The notes beneath the pieces are model-generated. The model did no database searches. It saw nothing but the letters and a program-made list of their open reading frames with translations, and was not told where the DNA came from. From NCBI RefSeq assembly GCF_004664715.2, contig NC_051068.1:17542668-17606667 (forward strand): DNA of 64,000 nt. Direction: 5' to 3'. The position numbers and the translations under genes are program-made. The first letter of the stretch is position 1; the number at the start of each line of letters is the position of its first letter. Shown piece after piece: positions 35,369-46,439 of the stretch. The stretch comes from Peromyscus leucopus. Taxonomy: Eukaryota; Chordata; Mammalia; Rodentia; Cricetidae.

Positions 35369-35495
35369 TATATTATCACCTATGATGATGTGCTTATCAA
35401 CTTCCCTTGGGAGGAGTGGGCTTTACTGGATCCTTCTTAGTAGAGTCTCCACAGAGATGTTATGCTGGAGACCTACCCAAACCTCATCCCTACAG
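35369..35495 (+). pseudogene. KRAB-A pseudo-exon
   Basis: It is 127 bp, the standard KRAB-A exon length. Translation reads TYDDVLINFPWEEWALLDPS and then two consecutive TAG stops (35427-35432 region), followed by DVMLETYPNL. The 5' donor gtaag after 35495 is intact, but the acceptor AG upstream of 35369 is gone. KRAB-A normally recruits the TRIM28 corepressor; the stops prevent that here. Confidence 0.85.
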
Positions 35496-35638
35496 GTAAG
35501 ACTGTGGATTTTCCTTCAACATTTAAAATAAGGGGACAACGTATTCTAGGATTTTCATGCTCTTCTGTAATTTCAGTCAATAAAAGGGAAGAATGTGGTG
35601 AATGAGTCAGGCATGATTTGTAGGTAAACTGTGTAACA

Positions 35639-36150
35639 TGAATTGCTGAATAATCTTATTAGTAAAAAAACAAACAAACAAAACAAAAAATACCTAGAGC
35701 CAGATATTGGAATGAAAGCTGAAAAATCAGAGAAGCAGAAAGAAGCCAGCCATGTTCTTACTGCTAGGAAATCCTCAGCCCAAGAGCGAGCTATTTCCTA
35801 TATACTCATACCTGTATACATTTCTGTGCCCTGCCATCTCACTTCCTCTCTCACCCAGCCACATCACTTCCTCTTTCTGCCCAGCTCTATTACATTCTGT
35901 CTGTCTGTATAGACCTCCAGACTTTTAGGTTAACTAGGGCTGGGTTTAAAGATGTGTGCCACCATACCTGGCTCTGTTTCAGTATGGCCTTGAACTCACA
36001 GAGATCTGGATGAAGATCTGCCTCCCGAATGCTAGGATTAAAGGTGTGTGCTACTACTGCCTGGCCTCTATGTTTAATATAATGGCTAGCTTTTTCCTCT
36101 GCTCTTCAGGCAAGATTTATTTGTTAGAGCACGAATAAAATATCACCACA
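35639..36150 (-). mobile_element. LTR, class II-like family 'H', in the KRAB intron
   Basis: On the reverse strand it starts TGTGGTGATATTTTATT and ends near CAGCAATTCA, 512 bp. It includes segments resembling B1 (cctttaatcctagcat). It shares start, end and interior with the 3' LTR at 43895-44285. No target duplication was seen. Confidence 0.75.
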
Positions 36151-36217
36151 AAACCGGATAAAGAAATTTAAATTTTGCATAGTTTCCAATAATAAATCAG
36201 ACATTTTCTGGTATTAG

Positions 36218-36272
36218 GGTACAAATGGGAAGACCACAATATTAAAGAACATTGATCTAGAAGACACGGAAG
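36218..36272 (+). pseudogene. Second KRAB pseudo-exon
   Basis: Follows an intact acceptor (gtattag) and reads ggtacaaatgggaagaccac through gaagacacggaag. It is 55 bp, against 61 bp expected for this exon in rodent KRAB genes: six bases are missing after aacattg. The donor gt is mutated to at. The matching exon of the - strand locus is 59193-59258. Confidence 0.8.
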
Positions 36273-36316
36273 ATAATTTTTATGATGAAAGATAATACAA
36301 ATATCCCAAAGAAGAA

Positions 36317-36410
36317 TTTTTTTATTTGGTTTTTCAAGACAGGGTTTCTCTGTGTAAAAGTCCTGGTTGTCCTGGAACTTGCTTGGTAGACCAGGCTGGC
36401 CTTGAATTCC
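36317..36410 (-). mobile_element. B1 SINE fragment (reverse)
   Basis: Antisense B1: caagacagggtttctctgtg, then gaccaggctggccttgaa. Its left (3') end is intact and its right end is missing. Confidence 0.85.
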
Positions 36411-36559
36411 ATATAAAAAATTTTAATTTGCCCTGGAAATTTTATGGAAAAGCAACAGTGTAAATGAGCACAGCTTTCAGTGTATTGATGATTACCTGAA
36501 TTCTCACATTACTGTGTATCTCAATGTTAAGTAGATGTTCAATATGGTGGTATTTTATT

Positions 36560-36988
36560 TGTACTGAAATGTGATTTTAAATGTATGTTAATAAATAAAG
36601 TTGCCTGGGGGTCAGAGCTATTAGAGCCACAGCCAAAGCTGGGCGTTGGTGGTGCATGCCTTTAATCCCAGCACTTGGTAGGCAGAGCTAGGTAGATCTC
36701 TGTATGTTCAAGGATACAGCCAGCATTGGAGACACACGCCTTTAATCTCAATACCATAGAAGACCTGGAGGGCTGTACAACAGACAGTGAAGAGGCAGTC
36801 ATGTGGTTGGTTTTATAACCAATGAGAAGGCAGAACAGAAAGTCTATATAAAGACAAACAGACAGGAAGTAGGTCTCTTTCCTGAAGAGGCTAGCTGCAG
36901 GGTAAGGTTCTTAGCTCTGGTCTCTTGGCTTTCTTCTTTGCATTGGTTCTGTGTTTCTTATTTAATAAGACGGTTGGTTACATTTACA
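36560..36988 (+). mobile_element. LTR, class II-like family 'G'
   Basis: Runs from TGTACTGAAATG to ACATTTACA, with a taataaataaag signal-like block near its start, an embedded B1-like segment (about 36640-36700), a tctatataaag TATA-like site (36842) and a taataagacggttggtta end. No target duplication seen. Confidence 0.7.
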
Positions 36989-38224
36989 GATCTCTGTTTG
37001 CAAGGCATTCCTCTCAGAAATAAGACAATCAAATAATGCCTTAACAGATATCACCATTTTAATCATAGCCTCATGAGAACTAAACTATAAAACTGTTAAT
37101 ATGTTTAGTTCCATACCACTCAGGTATCGGAAAAGGCATACATGTGCATTGGGAGTTAAGTATATGTTCAAAATCTAATGACCAAATACTACCTTGTAAA
37201 TCTAGTGTAACTTGTGGTGAGTAACCAGAATTTTGTGATTGAGACAATTTATGAGAATTAAGAAGGTTGTTGAGGAAAAGCCAGAATATCTATACCACAT
37301 CTCTATGAGGAACAAAAATACAGTTTAGGAATGCAATATGGAAACTTTTGTTAATCTTTCTGTAATGGTATACTATAAATCACTGTGGAAACATGCTAAG
37401 GTTGCATAAATGATATGGAAAGAAGCAATGTATCTCTCTCTTACCAAGAACAATTAGAAGACGTGTAGTAGTCCCAACTTTGAATAACCTTTCTGAATGT
37501 GATATAAGTTTATAAATAATTGCTTTTCAAATCTCACTGGAAACACATCAGCAAACTCACCCCACAGAAAAGACCTTTAAATACAAAAAGATTGTAAATT
37601 CTTCTATTTGTTCTGGTTTGTTTTGCAAATGTAGTGTGACTCACCACAAAGGAAAATGTTATAAATGGGATCAGTGTGGTAAAGCTCTGAGTTCTTCCAG
37701 TTTTCTTCAATTATATGAAAAAAAACTCATATGAATAAGGGTACTATAAAAGTGATCCATGTACAAAAGGCTCTAACAATCACTGGTATCTTCAAACACA
37801 CAAGTCAAATTGGCAGCAGACCACACGGTGACCTTCTGTTCAATGTTAACCCAGCTCCCTGTTAAGATGAGCCCATCCATCATCAGGCACTGTCTCTGTA
37901 GAATTAAGACATCTGGAGGTTAAATGTTCATTTTCCCCCCTGTTCTTTAAATGGCACTTTAGTTAGGTTATTATGAATAGTATCATTAGTTAGGGTAGTG
38001 CAGTGCTCTCATGATTGCAGTGTCTCACATGATCAACAAACCAACTCTGTCTTCCCAACACACAACAGCACACAATGTACATTCCCTTCCACTGGTGAGG
38101 GCAGCAGTCACAGTGAGGAAGGTGTCAGTGAAGGACAGGTGTCTTCTCTTTAATGTCATTAACCTTGAAAATTACTGCCTCTGTTTTAGTATGTGACTGT
38201 CAACTAAAGCTGAGTTCTCAATTA

Positions 38225-38440
38225 AAGGCATGAGCCACCATATCCAGCTTGTCTGCCCTTTCATAAAGTTAGTAATTGCTGATACTGTTTCTCTGATGTA
38301 TACTCAACACTGTTGATCTGTTTGTGTGTCTCTCTGAACATATGTTAGCAGGCATTTCTCCTGCAATGCCATATCCTACTGAATGGGCCCAGAAACAAAA
38401 GGGGTTATCCTCCTTTTCTCTTTCCTTCTAAAATGACTTG
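38225..38440 (+). repeat. Second copy of the intron upstream of the KRAB-A pseudo-exon
   Basis: Aligns with about 35150-35360 (shared: gtttctctga, gtgtctctct, aggcatttctc / gtcatttctc, tttccttctaaaatgactt). In both copies the sequence follows an antisense B1 remnant. Here no KRAB exon follows. Confidence 0.5.
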
Positions 38441-38830
38441 TTTTTCTCTCCAAACTGCAGGTTTCATTTCTTTTTGCCTTACTTGTTGCTCTTTTTCACT
38501 ATAGACCTGCATGAATCATAAGTACTAACTGTATCACCGACTCAGTGTTTTGACAAAGAAGTCATTACTTTTTAATTCTGCCTCAGTTTCTCAGTACTTG
38601 GGCAGAATACAGACAGATTTCTTTGCCAGGATAATATACAAATGGCCTGGCTAAGTTACTGGTTTACTGCTGTGAGGGGAACATTGTCAAATCAACACTT
38701 ACAACAGGAGGTTTTTAACTGAGAGGTTGCTTACACTTCTCAGAGGATTAGTCCTGTTAGTGTTCACCACAGCAACAGCCTGCTTCTGCTGTCAAAGTAG
38801 ATAAGCTACGTCATCACCTGCTGCCAGGGC
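38441..38830. other. Unassigned stretch
   Basis: No KRAB exon, finger or known repeat recognised. Confidence 0.4.
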
Positions 38831-38849
38831 CTTTCCACCATCAGGATTT

Positions 38850-39130
38850 GATATGGGCACCCCTAAAAAGTGCCCACCAGGCACAGCTCATTCTCTTTCC
38901 TCTTTGCCTCCTCTCACCTGTCTTGTCTCTTGTCTCTCTTGCCTCTCATGCTTCTCTTCTTCCTCTTCTTTCTTCCTCTTGTCTGTCTGTCTGTCTGCCT
39001 CTCTCATGTCCCCACTCTGACAAGGCCCTGCGCACATTCACTCTCATCCTCCCCAATAAACCCCTTGCACCAACTTTGTTGCTTGTGGTGTGTGTGCTTA
39101 GTGGCAGGCACACTGTGGCAGGACCCACCA
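38850..39130 (+). mobile_element. CT-rich LTR-like segment
   Basis: A long CT-rich tract with a tctg run, then cccaataaaccccttgcacc and a ttgcttgtggtgtgtgtgc block. The order is that of an LTR 3' half. Termini not found. Confidence 0.4.
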
Positions 39131-39189
39131 AAAGTACCCACTTCACCTTTCTCGTTTTATTCTTTCAAGTCCATTATCATCATTGTAGG

Positions 39190-39390
39190 AAAGATGGCAG
39201 TAGGAAAGCACGGATCTAAGAGTTTACATCCTGATCTGAAGGCAGCGGGCAGCAAACAAGAGTCCATTCCCAATGACATACCTCCTCTACCTATTCCATA
39301 TCTCCTAATGTTTCTCAATCAATCCACTAAATGAGGAGCAAGCATTCTAATGTCTAAACATATGGGGGCCATTCTCATTCAAAGGATATG
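39190..39390 (+). repeat. Medium-copy rodent repeat fragment
   Basis: Ends with catatgggggccattctcat, matching the end of the dispersed repeat type seen at 22280-22610. Confidence 0.5.
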
Positions 39391-39555
39391 ACCTCCAGCA
39401 TGGTTTTTGTGTGGAGTTTATTTCCCACTGTATTCTCATGACCATGACCTCCATCCACTATGTAAATTACTCTCAACAGTCATTTTCCAGATCTTCTTGG
39501 AATGGCCCATTTAGATCTGTGTATACAGGGACAAATAGCCAAACGAATGGAAACA

Positions 39556-39930
39556 CATGAACTATGAACCAAAGGCTGAGGGGCCCCCAGCTGGATCAGG
39601 CCCTCTGAATAGGTGAGACAGTTGATTGGCTTGATCAGTTTGGGAGGCAACTAGGCAGTGGGACCGGGTCCTGCGCTCATTCCATGAGTTGGCTGTTTGA
39701 AACCTGGGGCTTATGCAGGGCCGCTTGGCTCGGCCTGGGAGGAGGGGACTGGACCTGCCTGAACTGAGTCTACCAGGTTGATCTCAGTCCTCGGAGGAGG
39801 CTTTGCCCTGGAGAAGGTGGGAATGGGGGTGGCCTGGGGGGAAGGGGAGGGGAGCGGGAGTGGGGAGAACAAGGGAATCCATGGCTGATATGTAGAACTG
39901 AATTGTATTGTAAAATAAAATAAAAAAAAG
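39556..39930 (+). mobile_element. LINE-1 3' end
   Basis: 5'-truncated rodent L1 3' untranslated region: tgaactatgaaccaaaggct, a G-rich middle, gatatgtagaactgaattgt, and an aaaataaaataaaa tail. A different L1 subfamily from the copy at 30596 by its ending. Confidence 0.9.
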
Positions 39931-40059
39931 ACCTGTGTAGAGTTTAAAATGGCTTTTGATATTCAAAGTCCTGTATATCTCCTGCATATCTCCAAAATAC
40001 ATTTTTCTCAGATTCTTACAGCAACAGCCTCTTTTTAAGGGTAGCCATTTTTGTTCTAA

Positions 40060-40980
40060 AAATTTTCTCTGTTGCTGTGATTAAATTCTTTTACCAAAAG
40101 CAATTGAGGTTATATATACAGGCTTACTTTGCTAACACTGCCAGGGCACATCCAATCATTGAGGGAACTCAAGAAAAAGGCATGGCTAGTAACGGAAGGT
40201 GTAAACATAGGAAAACATTGCTTATTGATGTGTTCTCTTGCCTGGTTATGGTCTTATGCTCAGCTAGCTCTCTTATCAAGTCTGGGCCACGTGCTTAGAG
40301 ACACTGCCACTCTCAGTGATTGGACCTTTCTACTCAAACAATAAATGTATAATCTCTCAGGCATAGCAACAGGTGATTCTGATCTATGCCAGCCCTCAAC
40401 TGATAGTCCTCAGATCATGCTAGGATATGTAACAATGACAGTTGAGGCTAACTAAGACACACAGAAAATAACGTGTAAGAATACTTAACAATTCCAAATC
40501 AATATATAAACCCTATCAATTATAAAAACAAAAACAAAAAAACAAGAAAACAGCAACAATTGGAAAACACAGATATGCCAAGAAATGAGAACAGGGAAGC
40601 CCAGGGCTGGGTAGTGGTGGCGCACACCTTTAATCCCAGCACTTGGGAGGCAGAGTCAGGTGGATCTCTGTGAGTTCGAGGCCAGCCTGGTCTACAGAGT
40701 GAGATCCAGGACAGGCACCAAGACTAAACAGAGAAACCTTGTCTCAAAAAAACCAAAAAAACAAAAAGAAAGAAAGTTCCCCTCAAACAACAAATTTCTA
40801 GAAAGTAATATATGTTAGCCAATTTTCAAAATACAAAATTTCATGTAAGTCCATCATTTTTTCAAAAAATAATACATTCTTAAACCTATAATTGATAGAG
40901 AAATGCAATATGGACAGCACCACTGATGAAAGACACAAACAGAAACATACAAATATAACAAGTTCCTGAGCATTTCCTGT
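40060..40980 (+). repeat. Medium-copy rodent repeat 'R', copy 2
   Basis: Same order of landmarks as 17105-18060, interrupted by a B1 at 40605-40777. A further fragment of the same repeat (gaacaagaactacaagatcc) borders the LTR at 43895. Confidence 0.65.
40605..40777 (+). mobile_element. B1 SINE
   Basis: Well-conserved B1 (ctttaatcccagcacttggg, gtgagttcgaggccagcctg) with an A-rich, caaaaa-type tail. Confidence 0.95.
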
Positions 40981-41266
40981 TCACAGCCAAGCGGCCGTGT
41001 CCAGACACCATGGCCTAAATGAAAAGGGCTGGATCTTGATGAATGTCATAGACTCTAGAAAGCTTGGCAGAGATGTGAAGGAAACTGGAAATTTTTTTTG
41101 CCTGGATTCAGGGCTAGTAAGAAGATTCATCGGAAGCTCACAGCCACTAAGGGATCCCAGCCAGCCTGGGTCCTCCAGAGTGGCCGAGAGCGGCGTCTCT
41201 ATGATCAAGGAGCCATAGAGTGGGCCTCTCTTCCCCGTGCCTGAGCAGTAGCTGTATCACCGAAAG

Positions 41267-41978
41267 ATGGCGGAGGAAGGGAGAGAAAAATGATCTCTTT
41301 GGTTCCGGAAAATCTCCTGAAAAAGAGGAAGGCTTTTCAGGCTCTCAAAGCAACCCAGGCAAAGCAGGCCCTTTTGGCAAAGAGGGAGGGGAAATCAAAA
41401 GAATTCAGGTTTAAGCAACTGGAATCATTCATACATGCGTGTCCGGCAACTCGAAGTGAAACCTCGTGCATTGGAAGTGCCTGATAAACATTCCTTGGCC
41501 TTTGTTATTCGCATGGAAAGGACAGAAGGAATGAGTTTATTGGTACAGAAGACCATAGCAAAACTTCGCCTGAAGAAATTGTTCAGTGGTGTCTTTGGCC
41601 ATGTCACCCCTCAGAGTGTGAAAACGCTACGCACAGTGGAGCCTTAAGTGACCTGGGGATATGTGACCTTCAGACCTTCCAAACTGAAGTCTGTCCGGGA
41701 ACATGGACAAGCAAGGATTAACAATAAGACTGCCGCTGTGACAGACAACACAGTGATTGAGGAGCACCTGGGGATATTTGGTGTCATTTGCCTAGAAGAC
41801 CTCGTCCATGAAATCGCCTTCCTGGGCAAGCATTTCCCAGAGATCTCCTCATTCTTGTGCCCCTTCTGCCTCTCCATGGCCCGGCATGCTACAAGAACAG
41901 GGTGGGGTTCCTCAAGGAGATGGGTTCTCCTGGCTATCAGGTGAATGTATCAATCAGCTCATCCACCAGCTGAACTAG
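41267..41978 (+). pseudogene. Rpl7l1: Processed pseudogene of ribosomal protein L7-like 1
   Basis: Intronless copy of the gene for the L7-like nucleolar ribosomal protein. It begins at ATG 41267 (MAEE...), shifts frame within the first ten codons, then reads [20 protein letters not shown] in one frame. It continues in a second frame ([18 protein letters not shown], later [11 protein letters not shown]) to a TAA at 41646-41648 in place of the Tyr codon of the family, then resumes with [19 protein letters not shown] and ends at TAG 41976. Lack of introns and several frameshifts mark a retrocopy made by the L1 machinery. Sequence from about 41190 resembles its 5' leader (inference). No poly-A tail is evident because SINEs fill the 3' side. 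Confidence 0.93.
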
Positions 41979-42344
41979 ACTGGGACCAGGATTTCCAAAA
42001 CCACAGTGCACTGGAAGAGTGCTTTTGTATTTAAGATGACCAAGTATCTTCAGAGAAGATTGTTTTCTGCCTTCCAACACCGGAAGGAAGAGGCCGGGAG
42101 AAAGACGGGGGTCTGAGCATTGTGAACTTCAGCACAGCTCAGTTCCATGGAAAAATGGCTGCCCTGCTTCACCCTGTCTGATATCTTGGTGTATAATGTT
42201 GGGTGAGCAAATAGTCCAAACATCCCTCCCCCCCACCCCAACTGCTTCCAAGACTAACGCAATGGACCAGACCAGAGGCATACTTGAGTTTGGAAGAAAA
42301 GAGTTGTTTTTACTTTTTATTTTATTTTTGTCAGTGCAGGTGGC

Positions 42345-42470
42345 TTTTTTTATTTGTTTGTTTAGGACAGGGTCTCACTGTATACAATCCTAGCTAGCTT
42401 TAAACTCCATAGCAATCCTACCTCATCCTCCTAGATGCTGAGATTACAGGTGTGTGCACCCCCAGCCTTG
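42345..42470 (-). mobile_element. Old B1 SINE (reverse)
   Basis: Antisense B1: aggacagggtctcactgtat, then gatgctgagattacaggtgt. Confidence 0.75.
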
Positions 42471-42825
42471 GAACTTATTCCTCACACATGAAATATGGTT
42501 AGGAAGTAACAAAAGTGTTGTGTGGTCTTGTGCTGTGAGGCCATGGTGTGACATCAGTGTCAGCTTTGGTCAGGTTTACCTGTCCTGAGTTGGCATGGTG
42601 CCATTTGAACCCTGACCCGCTGTTTAATATGGGGATTGTCTATGCTAGGAAGACACATAGCCATACACACACTCCCAACTGTGCTCAGAACTCCATGGTG
42701 CTGAGACACACCCTCTTGGAACCCATGCCTCTTACGTGAGGACAGCCTGCTTTTATGTGCATTAGTCTAGCATTCTGTTCTAGAAGAGCCTAAAGTTTAG
42801 TCTTGGTTGTTTCCTGTTAGAACTA

Positions 42826-42965
42826 GTGATGAACTGGGCCTTGTGTTACACCCCCTTAATCCCAGTGCTTGGGAGACAGAGGCAGCAGAGCTCCTGAATT
42901 CCTTGCTCTACAGAGTTCCAGGACACCAGGGCCACACACACAGGAACTGCTCAAACAAAAAATGT
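42826..42965 (+). mobile_element. Old B1 SINE
   Basis: cttaatcccagtgcttggga followed by B1 body pieces; internally deleted and diverged. Confidence 0.7.
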
Positions 42966-43053
42966 ATCTGGGAATTGCCCATTAAATTTCACCCTGGGTT
43001 TCAGAGTGGCCTTGGAAATTCCCCTATCAGCCTTTCCTTAAAACCCACACCAG

Positions 43054-43229
43054 AGGCTGGGTAGTGGTGGTGCACACCTTTAATGCCAGCATTCGGCGGC
43101 AGGTGGGTCTCTGTGAGTTCAAGGCTAGCCTGGTCTACAGAAAGAGTTCCAGGACAACAGGCACCAAAACTACACAGAACAACCCTGTCTTGAAAAAACA
43201 AATAACAAAACAAACAAACAAATAAAAAA
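43054..43229 (+). mobile_element. B1 SINE
   Basis: B1 with a caaacaaacaaataaa tail, flanked by aaaacccacaccag (43040-43053) and aaaacccacatcag (43230-43243), a 14-bp duplication with one mismatch. Confidence 0.93.
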
Positions 43230-43330
43230 AAAACCCACATCAGGGGTCTACTTTCTTAGCCATTGTTTTCCCTTGAGCTTCTCTGTAACCTTGGCTCACT
43301 GTGAAATTGAGTTAGAAATAATAGCAAGAG

Positions 43331-43480
43331 CCAAAGCCGTGTGCTGGTAGCACATGCCATTAATTCCAGCACTTGGGAGGCAGAGAAGGCAGATCTCTGA
43401 GTTCATTCCCAGCCTAGTGTGCAGAGCAAGTTCCAGGACAGCTAGGGATACATAGTGAGATCCTGTCTCAAGGGGGAAAA
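43331..43480 (+). mobile_element. Old B1 SINE
   Basis: attaattccagcacttggga, then agttccaggacagctaggga and gatcctgtctcaag; diverged B1. Confidence 0.85.
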
Positions 43481-43894
43481 AAAGGGAAAGAAAAATTTAA
43501 CAGTGCCTGAGAACATACTGGTTACAAGGTCAGTGGATTCCAGAATCCACCTGAAGTCAGTAACTGTTGTTGTAGAGCGTTGGGAGATGAGGTAACCAAA
43601 AACGCCTTGTAGTCATGGAGAAATGCTCGTGGGTACCATGCTTAAATGAGGGAACCCAAGGCAGTGTTAGAGTGCTTCCCTAATATGTGTGAGGCTCTTG
43701 ATCTAAGATAAGGGGGCATGGCTTCAGTTTCTGGCCTGAAAAATGGAGCTAGTATCTTCCTGAATGTCTGCCTTGCTCACAATTTAAAACAAGTTTTAAA
43801 TTAATTATAAGTAAAACAGTATTTTTAGATGGAAAAAAAACCAAATATAATAAGTTCCTTTAAACAAGAACTACAAGATCCTAATTAAAATAAT
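43481..43894. other. Unassigned, right end belongs to repeat 'R'
   Basis: No gene. The last 60 bases match repeat 'R'. Confidence 0.4.
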
Positions 43895-44285
43895 TGAATC
43901 ATGACCCTAATTAGTCTTAGCAATAAAAACCAAAAGCCAGGTATTGGGTTAAAACCTGAAAGATCAGAGAAGCAAAGGAGCAGCCACCAGTGACTTCTTA
44001 CCTTTTCAGATCCTCTGACCAAAAGGGCTGTGATCCTGTCTCCACCCTACCTTATCACTTCCTTTCTCCACCTTCCTGGTAAGAGTAAAGTCAGGAGATT
44101 CCAGAGTGTTGGCATTAAAGGCCTGAGCCTCTCCAGTGGTGAGATTAAAGGTAAGAGCCTCCCAAGCCTGGTATTAAAGGCATGAGCTACCCACACCAAG
44201 ATTCTGTGGCTAACTAGGCTAAACTCTACCCTCTGATGTCCAGGCAAGCTTATTTGTCTAAACACAAACAAAATATCACACAACA
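43895..44285 (-). mobile_element. 3' LTR of a class II provirus (family 'H')
   Basis: On the reverse strand it starts TGTTGTGTGATATTTTG and ends near GTCATGATTCA. It shares its plan with the LTR at 35639-36150 and lies directly downstream of a polypurine tract, so it is the 3' LTR of the pol remnant to its right. Confidence 0.8.
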
Positions 44286-44301
44286 TTTCTCCCTTTTTGC
44301 C
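44286..44301 (-). other. Polypurine tract
   Basis: The reverse strand reads ggcaaaaagggagaaa directly before the LTR start, the plus-strand priming site of the class II provirus. Confidence 0.8.
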
Positions 44302-44963
44302 TAAATACAAAGTGAAGGTTTTGATGAACACAGAAACTATATACAATAACTATATATAAATATATAAGGCAATAATTACATTAACCATGCCTAGTCCATT
44401 AACATTTGACAAATTAAGAGAAAACACTCCCATTATCTATCCTATCTTGGTGAGTCCAAAGTGTGGTACCTAATTCACCTTCTAGCCTAACTTGCATTAC
44501 AAACCCAAAACTATCTTTTTATGTCTCTCAACCTTATACACTTTACACCTCTTTTATGAGTGTCTTTTCTGAATTTGTTCAAAAGGAAAAGTATAACCAT
44601 CTAATCTTTAACTCCATCAGAGAACTTAGAAGGATATAATATTACTAAAGTAAACAGGAAATTAAAAACAAACAACTTGCAAGATTAAGAAATCACAGAG
44701 ATCAACACATGCTTGAAGTATACAGGCTGATTGAATTCAGTAGGATTTTCTACTGCCGTATGTCTCTCTGCAGCTGTCATTCCTCATTAGCATTTGGAAA
44801 ACAAAGTTATTAAAGCTTTATGCAATCTATCTCTGGGGTCTTTATTACCCCTTCCTGTTTATTAAGCATATCTTTTAGAGTGTGATTACATCTTTGTATA
44901 ACTGTATAGGATTGTGTGGCATATCTGTAATATGTTTTATGTTGTAATATGCATAAAATTGTT

Positions 44964-45239
44964 TCATTTTACTAGACACATATTCTGGAGCATTGTCAGT
45001 CTTAATTTGTACAGGTATCCCCATGATGGCAGAACTTCTAACAAATGTGTGATTACAGAATCAGCCTCTTCAGAACTCAAAGCCATTTCCAATTGAAATC
45101 CTGAACATGTATCTATACTGTGGTAGAAATATTTTATTTTTCCAAACTTTGTAAAATGAAACACATCCATTTTCCAAATTTCATTTGTTTGAGTACCCTT
45201 TGCACTACTCTCTGCAGATAGTGGAATTTGGTAACACAA
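44964..45239 (-). pseudogene. Integrase remnant (class II ERV)
   Basis: Catalytic-core segment of a retroviral integrase: MDVFHFTKFGKIKYFYHSID supplies the first catalytic Asp region, followed by ALSSEEADSVITHLLE. The region of the second Asp is at about 45000-45030, where a frameshift interrupts it (another frame reads TDNAPEYV). Function would be insertion of viral cDNA. The frame ends in stops on both sides, so this is a relic. Confidence 0.85.
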
Positions 45240-45679
45240 GGAACAAATAAGACATTTGCTTATATTTTCTATGACTTTCTATCAAGTGGTGGGAAAATCC
45301 TTTTACAACCTTTGCCATTGACATAGTGTTTTAAGGAACTTCTGAGGCTTCTAGTACATTCCCTACCAATAGTTGATAAGTTTCATAAAAAAACTTGTGC
45401 TAGAGAGCCTGATAGAACCATATGGGATCTAACATGTGTTATACATAAGGGATGACTTCAACTTATCATTATTTCTTGTAACTGAATAAATAACAAAATC
45501 AAGTCTGTATCATCTGAAGTAAGTTCAATTTCAATATGTAAAACACCTCTTTATGCATAGTGAGAGTCAGTAACTATATAAAGAGAAATCTAATAATATT
45601 GCGAGAATAGCATATAATTCTGACTTTTGAACAGGATCATAAGGGCTTTGAGTCACTTTAAAAAAAAAAGAGCAATTCC

Positions 45680-45745
45680 TGATTTGTTTGCATCAGTATA
45701 GAAAGTTGGGGCTCCAGAAATTGGTGTTCCCATTTAATGTGAGGA
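45680..45745 (-). pseudogene. RNase H remnant (class II ERV)
   Basis: The - strand reads GTPISGAPTFYTDANKSGIA, with the TDA motif around a catalytic Asp of retroviral RNase H. Flanking sequence is decayed. Confidence 0.7.
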
Positions 45746-46439
45746 AGGATAATTCTCTTGCTTTTGGGATATTTGTTGTTAATCTCTACAAAAAATACCC
45801 TGCAATCAATTGCTGAGGTTCATTTTCTTCCAATAAAGAGGAAATTTCAGCATTAGTAAAAGGTACTATGATTTCTGCTGAGTTTATTCCTGTTAACTGG
45901 CAAAGTCCAGTTTTCATTTTAGAATCAACTCAGAATTTTTCTACATAGGTCATTAATTTCTGTTTATATGATAAAAATATCCATTCTAAGATATTACCTC
46001 TTTGCATTAAAATTTCTCCAGGGAAATATGTAGAAGGTAAAATAACCAGAATGTAAAATAGTTATAGATCTACACGATCCACATGTGCATTCTATAATTT
46101 CTTTTCTATCAGAGCCATTTCTTTCTCAGCTTAAGCTGATAATCTCTTCAACTATTTATGTCCTTGTCACCTTGTAAGGTTTGAAATAAATTTCTTAGTT
46201 CTTGAGTTGTTCATCCAATTGTTGGTCATAGCCAGTTACTGTCTCCCAGGAAATTTTGAAGGCCAGTTAGAGTCCACAATTGATCTCTCTTGATTTGTAG
46301 CTTTTGGGGCTGAATTTTTTGTAAATGCATTTTATATCCTAGGTAATTAATGAAATCTCCTCTTTGTATTTTTTCAGGAGTAGTTTGTAGCCCCCAACAA
46401 GGCAAAATTTTATTTCTTCAAACATTTTCCTTTAAAGTA

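Larger units (their letters stand above)
35369..37806 (+). pseudogene. KRAB zinc-finger pseudogene (+ strand)
   Basis: Remnant of a KRAB-C2H2 zinc-finger repressor. The KRAB-A exon (35369-35495), a second KRAB exon (36218-36272) and a finger remnant (about 37540-37806) lie in the right order and spacing once two LTRs (35639-36150 and 36560-36988) and a B1 piece are removed. The finger part keeps only about three degenerate units (readable: KWDQCGKAL, then FLQLYEK). It aligns with the first degenerate fingers of the - strand locus near 58030-58320, so the two are paralogues. Stops in the KRAB-A exon, lost splice sites and truncation after about 37806 rule out function. Confidence 0.8.

Noticed and set aside
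38848..39334. Open frames of 123 and 154 codons
   Set aside because: They come from a CT-rich LTR-like tract, and their low-complexity Leu/Ser/Pro composition reflects the DNA repeat.
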